Assembly: GCA_965373045.1 (NCBI GenBank)
Contig: CBDVEQ010000092.1
Span: forward strand, 1 to 10,395
Direction: 5' to 3'
Length of the DNA: 10,395 nt
Origin: DAOVDI01 sp965373045
GTDB lineage: Bacteria > Acidobacteriota > Aminicenantia > Aminicenantales > Aminicenantaceae
Positions 1 through 6,777 of the stretch are shown here, piece after piece. Made by a program: the position numbers and the translations under genes. Position 1 is the first letter of the stretch. The number at the start of each line of letters is the position of its first letter. Below the pieces are notes generated by a model that did no database searches, was not told the origin of the DNA, and saw only the letters and a program-made list of their open reading frames with translations.

Positions 1-991
1 AGTGATGTTCCATTGCGACACTGATTGCGCTTATGGGAATATAGCTGGAATACCTGAGCTGTACCAGAGTTTCCGCTCCTAAGTGGGAATGGCACTCGAT
101 AAACTTACGTTCATCATGATCCAGTTTTCCCGGTTTATTAAGAATTTTCTTGGGAACATCCAGTTTTCCGATATCATGAAAAAAGGCACTGAGACCCAGA
201 TCGATCAGTTCTTTCTTATCCAGTCCCAGCCTCTTCCCCATGGCCAGACTCAAAATGCAGACATTTACAGAGTGATTGAGGGTGTATTCATCAAAATTCT
301 TGATGGTTGTCATTCCATACAGAAAGGATTCGTTCTCGGAAAGCCGCATAAACAGTGCCTGTATCAGTCGTTTAGTCGTCAGGATGGGTATCTTCCTTTT
401 GGATCCGTAATTCTCAAATATCTCTTTAAGATGAGTAATACTCCAGAAATACGCCCGTGCCGCTTGCTTATTCTCGCCTTCCCCTTTCTTTTTACTTTCG
501 GTTTGGACATACTGATTAATGGTTACTGTATCCAATCCGGAAGATTTTAAAACTCTTTTAAACTTATCAAAAGAGTTAGAGACCTTCTTCTCTTTTTTAT
601 TAAAATGAGTCAGGAATTCAGTGAGCTGTTCTTCGCTCATTCCCGGAGAAAAACTCAACTGACCGATATCCCGGCTTTGAAACTCACTTTCTATATACTG
701 ATAAAAATGGTATGTGGCAAACCCGAATTTTACTTTAACGCCGTTGAAAAATAAAGAATTCTGATGAAGAAGAATACTCGCATCATTGTATTTATGAATC
801 ACGTCCTGAATGGCCTTATTAAGAGACTTTATGAGGTTAACAGACAGAAGATTATCGATGGCATATATTTTCAGAGTTTTATCAATGGAATAAAGCAGAC
901 TCAGGATCTTTATGGCATCACTATTGAGATCAAAATCTTGAGATCTCTGCTTTTCATTTTTTTTATCTAATGCACTGGAAGGAGTATTCAT
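1..991 (-). CDS. HD-GYP domain phosphodiesterase (partial, C-terminus beyond window)
   Basis: This is an open frame from ATG at 991 that runs off the left edge (330 residues visible, no stop). HD-GYP proteins hydrolyse cyclic di-GMP (some cGAMP) in the cytoplasm. The domain starts near residue 225: the first conserved His is H240, the HD pair is H272-D273 within FFHDIGKLDVP, then KPGKL (287-291) and H301 follow. The last visible residues, EHH (328-330), match the start of the HHExxxGxGYP motif, so the GYP itself lies outside the window. Residues 1-220 hold no transmembrane segment. A helical stretch (about 25-70) and a beta-rich part ending in SEEQLTEFL (119-127) resemble the N-terminus of the protein encoded just upstream, 18 nt away. 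The two are probably cotranscribed. No clear Shine-Dalgarno sequence precedes the ATG, but no better start is in frame. The family is certain; the substrate and the presence of GYP are inferred. Confidence 0.9.
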   Translation of the reverse strand, partial: MNTPSSALDKKNEKQRSQDFDLNSDAIKILSLLYSIDKTLKIYAIDNLLSVNLIKSLNKAIQDVIHKYNDASILLHQNSLFFNGVKVKFGFATYHFYQYIESEFQSRDIGQLSFSPGMSEEQLTEFLTHFNKKEKKVSNSFDKFKRVLKSSGLDTVTINQYVQTESKKKGEGENKQAARAYFWSITHLKEIFENYGSKRKIPILTTKRLIQALFMRLSENESFLYGMTTIKNFDEYTLNHSVNVCILSLAMGKRLGLDKKELIDLGLSAFFHDIGKLDVPKKILNKPGKLDHDERKFIECHSHLGAETLVQLRYSSYIPISAISVAMEHH

Positions 992-1009
992 TTTTTTGTT
1001 ATGCTAAAA

Positions 1010-2812
1010 TCATTCGACGGACTGCCCCAGGGCATTCTGGCAGGCCTGCCGTATTTTTTTATTCCTTAATCGAGTTCCTGATTCAAGGATACTGTCTGCT
1101 TCCTTTAAATTTACCGTTTTAAGAACAGCGGCAGTAATTTGACCTGTTTGAATCTGCCTTGAACGGAAGAACAGCCCAGGGTTTCTTATGAAACTTTGGA
1201 AAACTTTCATGACTTCTGCATTATGAAGTTTTCCCAAAAATTCAAGAAGCACCCTTTTTTCTATGTGACTCCTTTTTTGAAATGACTTTTCCCGGATAAT
1301 CCTCATCAACTTAATAACCAAGGCAGCATCGATGGGGGTGTTGGACGGACTGAAGTTTTGAGCGGCCAGGATCCGGATATCCCTGTTTTTTGCAGAAAGG
1401 AGAGACAGGAGGACCATTGCAGCAGCCGTATCACTGATTATCCCCAAGGCCTGAACCGCTTCTTTTTTCACAAAGGAATCGGCCGATCTGGCCAACTGAG
1501 ACAGATGATGGACTGCCTTCGGGTCATTGGACAACCCCATTGCAGAAATGGCACATCTAGATATTTCTGGCCGCTTTTCACTGATAATACTTATCAGGGA
1601 GGAAACATCATGCCTGGCGATATCTTTCAGGTAATTTAAGATTTTAGCAAGAAAAACTTCATCTTTGTTTTCATCATACAGATCAACGATCATTTGAAGA
1701 CTGGCCGGACCTACATAAGTAAGATAATTCAGAAAATAATCATATTGACTAACATCAATAAGATAGAATGCCTTTTTGATCAATGTAAGGAAATTGGATT
1801 TTCGAATATTTTTATAAAATTTATCCAGAATGGGAAGGCTTTTCCCCTTTTCCCGGATCAGTGCTTCTCTGATCTCCCGGATAGAATCCATTGCCCGGGA
1901 GACTTTTTCAAAATCTCCTTTTTTGATAAGATCTTCCAGCAAATTTTCCAAAGCAGTCATAATCTCAGAAAATTTTTCCGGCCGCTGATCAAGATAAAGC
2001 AATTCAATATAAAGAGCTATGAGCTCATCCTGGGAGGACATCTCTCGATTGGATAAGATCATATTCTCCAGAATATTCACTTCGGATTCAGGAAGATCGG
2101 AAATAGCTGTTATATTGTCAAACGGCTCATTCAATTTTTTTGATGATCGTTTGGTAGCGGCAGCTTTGGATAAACTTGAGGCAGTTCCTTTCCCGGAAAG
2201 AAATTTTTTGTCTGTCGGATTCAGTTTTATAGAGCCTGTAAAAAGCTTGTCTGTATCCACTTCATACTTTAAAGGTTTCATGCCGACGCCGATCTTTGCC
2301 GCAAGGAATTCATCGGTAGCAAGATGGCCAATGTTCACAAAATCTTTTTCCCATATGGAAAAAACGATGTCGCTTTCTTCCGGAGGAAGCATGGTATTGG
2401 TGTTAATGACTTTTAAAAATTCCTCAAATTCTTCCCGGGACAACCCTCTTTTTAAATAAAGATTAAGAGTCCCATCCTTGAAAAAGAGATAAGGAAGGCT
2501 TTTGTCGATCTGGGTATCCTTAAAAACGGTTTCTCCCTGATACTCAAACGAAAATTCTTTAATCTCCAGATCAATCATCAAACGGTCTTCAAAAAATTCT
2601 AATAAGCTGTTATAAGTCTGATCCACAAAGTTTTTAACATTCTCATGCTGAAATGAGAATATTTTCATAATATTGACGGTCTTGTCCAGAAGATTGAGGA
2701 TCTTTTCAATCTTGGGAATATCCAGTTTCAAAGTCTCTTTATCATCCATTCCAGGTTTATTCAAAAGAGTTTTTTTCTTTCCCATCATTTTAGTGGATTT
2801 TTTCCCGCTCAT
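1010..2812 (-). CDS. HEAT-repeat protein with an N-terminal module shared with the neighbouring HD-GYP protein
   Basis: This is a 600-residue soluble protein of unknown function with no signal peptide or membrane segment. It begins with a Lys-rich stretch (residues 2-14). Residues 35-140 form a helical and beta module with SREEFEEFLKVIN (125-137), which resembles residues 26-131 of the HD-GYP protein. A low-complexity Ser/Ala/Lys linker follows at about 205-228. Residues 245-400 are all-helical. From about 410 to 598 there are short paired helices typical of HEAT or PBS-lyase-like repeats, for example AISAMGLSNDPKAVHHL (421-437) and EAVQALGIISDTAAAMVLL (451-469). HEAT arrays usually serve as protein-binding scaffolds. 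I see no catalytic motif. The gene sits 18 nt before the HD-GYP gene and is probably its partner or adaptor. Start choice is uncertain: ATG at 2812 has only a weak ribosome site, and M9/M10 are alternatives. The HEAT call is fairly firm; the role is inference. Confidence 0.8.
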   Translation of the reverse strand: MSGKKSTKMMGKKKTLLNKPGMDDKETLKLDIPKIEKILNLLDKTVNIMKIFSFQHENVKNFVDQTYNSLLEFFEDRLMIDLEIKEFSFEYQGETVFKDTQIDKSLPYLFFKDGTLNLYLKRGLSREEFEEFLKVINTNTMLPPEESDIVFSIWEKDFVNIGHLATDEFLAAKIGVGMKPLKYEVDTDKLFTGSIKLNPTDKKFLSGKGTASSLSKAAATKRSSKKLNEPFDNITAISDLPESEVNILENMILSNREMSSQDELIALYIELLYLDQRPEKFSEIMTALENLLEDLIKKGDFEKVSRAMDSIREIREALIREKGKSLPILDKFYKNIRKSNFLTLIKKAFYLIDVSQYDYFLNYLTYVGPASLQMIVDLYDENKDEVFLAKILNYLKDIARHDVSSLISIISEKRPEISRCAISAMGLSNDPKAVHHLSQLARSADSFVKKEAVQALGIISDTAAAMVLLSLLSAKNRDIRILAAQNFSPSNTPIDAALVIKLMRIIREKSFQKRSHIEKRVLLEFLGKLHNAEVMKVFQSFIRNPGLFFRSRQIQTGQITAAVLKTVNLKEADSILESGTRLRNKKIRQACQNALGQSVE

Positions 2813-2968
2813 TATCCAATTTCAATTAACACACAATCCTCTATAAAGTCAAGGCAATTCACATTTTTAATCCTGATTTACACGGAAGGGAACACTACAA
2901 ACTGATCATATACGCCAACAGAAAACCACAGCGAACTAGAGCAGCCTGGACTCGTGAATAATCTGGAT
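2813..2968. other. 156-bp intergenic region between maeB and the HEAT-repeat gene
   Basis: This spacer has no ORF or RNA gene that I can support. I looked for an intrinsic terminator after the maeB stop. Only a poor imperfect stem around 2918-2945 followed by a short T run is visible, so readthrough from maeB into the HEAT gene cannot be excluded. The weak promoter described separately is at its left end. Confidence 0.6.
2824..2852 (-). promoter_or_regulatory. weak candidate promoter for the HEAT/HD-GYP pair
   Basis: On the minus strand a good -35 box, TTGACT (2847-2852), is followed after 17 nt by TTAATT (2824-2829), which matches only three of six -10 consensus positions. Transcription would begin about 5 nt before the ATG at 2812, which is very short unless M9 or M10 is the real start. 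The spacing is right but the -10 box is poor. The pair may instead be read through from maeB. Confidence 0.25.
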
Positions 2969-5224
2969 TCAATCATAATTTTGAGCGTCTACAACAGCAA
3001 TGGCAGAGAGATTTACGATGTCATCGACCGAGGCTCCTCTCTGCAGAACATGGATCGGTTTGTTCATCCCGATCAGTATAGGCCCGACAGCTTTAGCTTC
3101 GCTCAATCTTTCCAGCAGCTTGTAGGCAATATTTCCGGATTGAAGATCAGGAAAGATCAGAACATTTGCTTTCTCCTTCAAATGACTGAAAGGATAGGTC
3201 GAATTGAGGATTTCGGAAACAACGGCTGTATCTGCCTGCATCTCCCCATCAATGGTCAGATCCGGCATTTTTTCCATCACGATCTCCACTGCCTTCTTGA
3301 CTTTTTCCGACAGAGGATGCCGATTGCTGCCGAAATCGGAAAATGAGAGCATTGCTACTTTTGGTTCCACGCCCAATTGGCGTACAGATTTTGCTGTATT
3401 GATCGCAATTTCTGCCAGCTCTTCAGAATCGGGTTCAATATTCACCGTGGGATCAGCAAAAAACATGACATCATCTTTAAAGATCATCATGTATAAACCG
3501 GAAACGATCTTATAATCGGGATTGGCTTTTACAACCTGTAAAGCAGGCCGAATAGTGTCAATATAGTTCATGTTCACACCCGAAACCAGACAATCAGCAT
3601 CTCCTATCTGCACCATCATAGAGCCAAAGTAATTCCGTGTCTTCAAGGTCTTTTCTGCCTTAACCCTGGTGATTCCCTCTCTCTGCCTCATCTGGTAGAA
3701 CGCCTCCACATATTTATCCATTTTTGAATCCTGGATTGGATCAACGATTTTGACATTGTCTAAAATATGCAGATCGAGTTCTTTTATCTTCTGCACAATA
3801 TTTTCTTTGTTCCCCAAAAGGATAGGCCGGGCAATCCCTTCATCTATAATAGCCTGGCAGGCACGGAGAATCTTCTCCTCATCCCCTTCAGGGAATACGA
3901 TTCTTTTAGGCAAGGTCTTTGCCTTGTTAAGGAATATCCGCATCACCTCTTTTTGCCGCCCAAGACGTGCTTCCAACTCCTGGGTATATTCATCTATATC
4001 GATCGGTTTTTGAGCAACGCCTGTTTCCATTGCCGCTTTAGCCACAGCCACTGCCTCCCAGAGGAGCACTCTCGGATCAAAGGGTTTGGGAATTATGTAT
4101 TCCGGACCAAATTTGATCTTCTGGCCTCCATACGCACGAATCACTTCATCAGGCACATCTTCTTTGGCCAGTTTAGCCAGAGCATGTGAAGCGGCAATCT
4201 TCATCTCCATGTTGATCGCGGTTGCCCTCACATCCAGAGCTCCCCTGAAAATAAATGGGAAACCGAGCACATTGTTCACCTGATTGGGATAGTCCGAGCG
4301 ACCGGTCGCCATAATAACGTCATTCCTCACGCTGAGAGCATCTTCATATTTGATCTCTGGGTCAGGATTAGCCATAGCAAATATAATCGGTTTATCATTC
4401 ATCGAGGCGACCATTTCCTTGGATACCGCACCCGCGACCGAACACCCAATAAATACATCAGCACCCTTCATTGCATCAGCCAGGATTCTCAGTTTTGTTT
4501 CCCTGGCATATTTTTCCTTATAGGGGTTCATTCCCTTTTCTCGTCCCTTATAGATCACTCCTCTGGAATCACACATGATAATGTTTTCATGCCTGATACC
4601 CAGGTTAACATAAAGATCGGCCACTGCAATCCCTGCAGCCCCGGCTCCATTTATCACAATTTTTACTTTATCAATCTTCTTTTTTTGGATCTCAAGAGCG
4701 TTAATAAGCGCCGCTCCTGAAATAATGGCTGTTCCATGCTGATCATCATGGAATACGGGGATGTTCATCTCCCTTTTTAGTGTTTCTTCGACCAGGAAGC
4801 ATTCGGGCGCTTTGATATCTTCCAGATTGATCCCTCCGAATGTTGGTTCCAGAAGTTTCGTAACCTTGATCACGTCTTCAGGATCTTCAGAATCGATCTC
4901 AATATCAAAAACATCGATGTCGGCAAATCTTTTGAAAAGGACTCCCTTTCCTTCCATCACAGGTTTTCCGGCCAAGGCGCCGATATTTCCTAGGCCCAGC
5001 ACAGCCGTTCCATTACTGACCACTGCAACCAGATTTCCTTTCGCCGTATAGGAGTAAGCTTTTTCAGGTTCTTTTTCTATTTCCAGACAGGGTACAGCCA
5101 CTCCTGGCGTATAAGCCAATGACAGGTCCTTTTGAGTCAGGCAAGGTTTCGTGGAGCAAACCTCGATCTTGCCTTTTCGTCCTTGTGAATGATAATCAAG
5201 CGCTTCTTTTTTTGTAAAAGCCAT
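2969..5224 (-). CDS. maeB: NADP-dependent malic enzyme, malic enzyme/phosphotransacetylase fusion (MaeB type)
   Basis: MaeB oxidatively decarboxylates malate to pyruvate and CO2 with NAD(P)+ in the cytoplasm. The 751 residues are close to the usual length of about 760. The malic enzyme N-domain (1-160) has LAYTPGVA with the likely catalytic Tyr38, the Lys-containing segment GKGVLFKRF (92-100, probable catalytic Lys93), metal-site residues in LEDIKAPE (134-141) and HDDQHGT (159-165). The nucleotide-binding domain (about 166-410) has the Rossmann glycine loop NGAGAAG (192-198) and MANPDPEI (284-291). From about 430 to 751 there is a phosphotransacetylase-like domain with FPEGDEE (444-450), SGVNMN (548-553), AMLSFSDFGS (624-633) and DGEMQADTA (659-667). 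In MaeB proteins this domain is usually a regulatory acetyl-CoA-binding module rather than an active enzyme. The ATG at 5224 has a good GAGGA ribosome site. The gene appears monocistronic or leads into the HEAT/HD-GYP pair. I see no truncation or frameshift. NADP preference is assumed from the family. Confidence 0.95.
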   Translation of the reverse strand: MAFTKKEALDYHSQGRKGKIEVCSTKPCLTQKDLSLAYTPGVAVPCLEIEKEPEKAYSYTAKGNLVAVVSNGTAVLGLGNIGALAGKPVMEGKGVLFKRFADIDVFDIEIDSEDPEDVIKVTKLLEPTFGGINLEDIKAPECFLVEETLKREMNIPVFHDDQHGTAIISGAALINALEIQKKKIDKVKIVINGAGAAGIAVADLYVNLGIRHENIIMCDSRGVIYKGREKGMNPYKEKYARETKLRILADAMKGADVFIGCSVAGAVSKEMVASMNDKPIIFAMANPDPEIKYEDALSVRNDVIMATGRSDYPNQVNNVLGFPFIFRGALDVRATAINMEMKIAASHALAKLAKEDVPDEVIRAYGGQKIKFGPEYIIPKPFDPRVLLWEAVAVAKAAMETGVAQKPIDIDEYTQELEARLGRQKEVMRIFLNKAKTLPKRIVFPEGDEEKILRACQAIIDEGIARPILLGNKENIVQKIKELDLHILDNVKIVDPIQDSKMDKYVEAFYQMRQREGITRVKAEKTLKTRNYFGSMMVQIGDADCLVSGVNMNYIDTIRPALQVVKANPDYKIVSGLYMMIFKDDVMFFADPTVNIEPDSEELAEIAINTAKSVRQLGVEPKVAMLSFSDFGSNRHPLSEKVKKAVEIVMEKMPDLTIDGEMQADTAVVSEILNSTYPFSHLKEKANVLIFPDLQSGNIAYKLLERLSEAKAVGPILIGMNKPIHVLQRGASVDDIVNLSAIAVVDAQNYD

Positions 5225-5231
5225 TATTTTT

Positions 5232-5236
5232 TCCTC
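5232..5236 (-). promoter_or_regulatory. ribosome binding site of maeB
   Basis: GAGGA on the minus strand lies about 7 nt before the ATG at 5224 and supports that start. Confidence 0.75.
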
Positions 5237-5246
5237 ACTTATAGAT

Positions 5247-5264
5247 ATATTAAGATATTAATAT
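5247..5264. repeat. inverted repeat in the maeB leader, possible operator
   Basis: This is a perfect inverted repeat with 7-bp arms, ATATTAA and TTAATAT, around a 4-nt centre (GATA). It lies directly downstream of the predicted maeB transcription start, a position where a repressor could act. The region is very AT-rich, so a chance palindrome is plausible. Confidence 0.3.
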
Positions 5265-5276
5265 AAGAAACTTTGT

Positions 5277-5305
5277 ATTTTAATACTCTTTAAGGATGAC
5301 TTCAA
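5277..5305 (-). promoter_or_regulatory. sigma70-type promoter for maeB
   Basis: The -35 box TTGAAG (5300-5305) and the -10 box TAAAAT (5277-5282, five of six matches) are separated by exactly 17 nt on the minus strand. Transcription should start near 5270, giving a leader of about 46 nt that contains the inverted repeat at 5247-5264 and the ribosome site. This separates maeB from the fucosidase operon upstream. Confidence 0.6.
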
Positions 5306-5315
5306 TTAGTTTCTT

Positions 5316-5336
5316 AATAATTTTAAAAAAATTATT
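5316..5336. repeat. AT-only inverted repeat, possible terminator or upstream element
   Basis: Perfect 9-bp arms, AATAATTTT and AAAATTATT, surround a 3-nt loop and consist only of A and T. On the minus strand the centre reads as seven T residues directly after the hairpin at 5337-5357. It may supply the U tract of a weak terminator, or act as an AT-rich element upstream of the maeB promoter. Confidence 0.3.
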
Positions 5337-5357
5337 AATGAATTCGAAAAATTCATT
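5337..5357 (-). terminator. hairpin overlapping the fucosidase stop codon, weak terminator candidate
   Basis: A perfect inverted repeat with 8-bp arms (AATGAATT / AATTCATT) and a 5-nt loop spans the TGA stop at 5353-5355. On the minus strand it is followed after about 5 nt by a run of seven T. The stem is mostly A-T pairs, so it is a weak intrinsic terminator at best. Its position at the end of the five-gene operon, before a separate promoter, favours termination. Confidence 0.4.
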
Positions 5358-6777
5358 CTGTCTTGATGTTCTTGGAGCTGATCACTTTCGGCCGGGCTGC
5401 AAATTTTAAAACGATGACGGAATTAATAGGATCGGGCGCAGTTTCAGGAAGCTCGACAACAGCAGAATCTCCTTCATGGTGAAAATCCAGTTCACTGCTG
5501 GGGTCTGCCAGCAGGAACAGAGATTCCGGTTTGTTGAGAAGGCCCGGTACTTTGAGCTTGCCGTCTTCGGGCCAGTCAAAAACATGAAAATAAAGTGTGT
5601 TCTTTTTAGTTGTGGAACGCCCCCAGTCCAGCTTTTCAAAAAGACTTGCAGTGGTCCCGTATACGCTTTCCCCATTGAATTTCATCCATTGGCCGATAGC
5701 AGCAAGACGGTCGATACTGGCCTGAGGGAACAATCCCTCGGATGTAGGGCCGACATTCAGTAGAAAATTCCCGCCCTTGCTGGCAATGTCTGCCAGCTTT
5801 TGGATAAGATCTTTGGTTGATTTCCAATGGTTATCGTATTTATTGTATCCCCAGTGATCATTCATGGTCATACAGGTTTCCCAGTCATACCCCAGACCGG
5901 TCGCTGGAATCTCCTGCTCCGGCGTGCCGAAATCCCCGGACGAAGCCCCGGGGTCATATGTCCCGGCCATACCAGCGCGCCCTTTGCCCACCCGGTTGTT
6001 TATGATGATATCGGGATCCAGGGACCGAACATAGGCATACAGGTCTTTCCCTTTCTCATAATTCCAGGTATGCTCCCATTCCCCGTCAAACCATAGGACA
6101 CCGATATCACCGTAGTTCTCAACAAGCTCCTTGAGCTGGCCCTTCATATACTGAATATACCTGTCATAATCCGCCCCTTCAGTGGGTCGTATTTCCCATT
6201 TCCGCCTTGGGAGATAATCGGGATGGTGCCAGTCCATGATGGAATAGTACCAGCACATCTTTATTCCCTGCTTCCGGCATTCCTCGGCCAGTTCTTTGAG
6301 GATATCCCTTTTAAAAGGAGTGGCATCCATAACATCGTAATCGGATACTTTAGAATCAAACAAGGAGAATCCGTCATGATGTTTACTGGTAATGACAATA
6401 TATTTCATGCCTGCATCTTTGGCCATGCCGACCCATTCTGACGCATCAAACTTGACCGGATTAAACTTCAAGGCGAATTTCTCATATTCACTGACCGGGA
6501 TCTGAGCAGTGGTCAGGATCCACTCGGCGTGTTTGGTTTCCCCTTTCCACTCTCCGGCCGGAACAGCATACAATCCCCAGTGTATAAAAAGTCCAAACCG
6601 GGCTTCGCGCCACCAGCTCATTCGTTTGTCAAAATCTTCTTTGGGCTCTTTTATATCTGTTTTTATGAGTTCGGTATCCTGATTCAAGGCAGTTTCTTCA
6701 GCCTTCTTGCAGCTGAACAGCCCACAAGCCAAAACCGCTCCCATTATTAAAATCATGATCGTTTTATTAAGATTCAT
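5353..6777 (-). CDS. GH29 alpha-L-fucosidase, lipoprotein
   Basis: This is a retaining exo-glycosidase that releases terminal alpha-L-fucose from glycans. I choose ATG at 6777 (474 residues) rather than an ATG at 6837: it has an AAGGAG ribosome site 8 nt away and begins with a proper signal peptide (MNLNKTIMIL, hydrophobic to residue 19) ending in the lipobox LFSC with Cys23. The protein is therefore likely anchored to a membrane facing the periplasm or outside. Numbered from this start, the GH29 signatures are RFGLFIHWGLYA (60-71), SKHHDGFSLFDS (131-142) and LWFDGEW (228-234), where Asp231 is the expected nucleophile. TPEQEIP (285-291) may contain the acid/base Glu, and GGNFLLNVGP (335-344) is also conserved. 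A small C-terminal beta domain follows from about 380. The start codon overlaps the end of the ThyX-like gene by 11 bp. No sugar transporter or regulator is beside it, which is unusual for such an enzyme. The family is certain; the linkage specificity is unknown. Confidence 0.92.
   Translation of the reverse strand: MNLNKTIMILIMGAVLACGLFSCKKAEETALNQDTELIKTDIKEPKEDFDKRMSWWREARFGLFIHWGLYAVPAGEWKGETKHAEWILTTAQIPVSEYEKFALKFNPVKFDASEWVGMAKDAGMKYIVITSKHHDGFSLFDSKVSDYDVMDATPFKRDILKELAEECRKQGIKMCWYYSIMDWHHPDYLPRRKWEIRPTEGADYDRYIQYMKGQLKELVENYGDIGVLWFDGEWEHTWNYEKGKDLYAYVRSLDPDIIINNRVGKGRAGMAGTYDPGASSGDFGTPEQEIPATGLGYDWETCMTMNDHWGYNKYDNHWKSTKDLIQKLADIASKGGNFLLNVGPTSEGLFPQASIDRLAAIGQWMKFNGESVYGTTASLFEKLDWGRSTTKKNTLYFHVFDWPEDGKLKVPGLLNKPESLFLLADPSSELDFHHEGDSAVVELPETAPDPINSVIVLKFAARPKVISSKNIKTE

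Noticed and set aside
83..550. Plus-strand open frame of 155 codons at the left edge
   Set aside because: It is antisense to the HD-GYP gene, whose minus-strand frame is open over 330 codons with the family's metal-binding motifs.
999..1013. Four-codon mini-ORF (ATG overlapping the HEAT gene stop) before the HD-GYP start
   Set aside because: It is too short to assign. It may be a chance product of the ATGA at the stop codon.
2019..2459. Plus-strand open frame of 146 codons inside the HEAT-repeat gene
   Set aside because: It is a shadow of the minus-strand gene, with no motif of its own and no ribosome site evident.
2915..2968. Possible intrinsic terminator after maeB
   Set aside because: Only a short imperfect stem with several mismatches can be drawn, with a weak T run. 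This is not enough to call.
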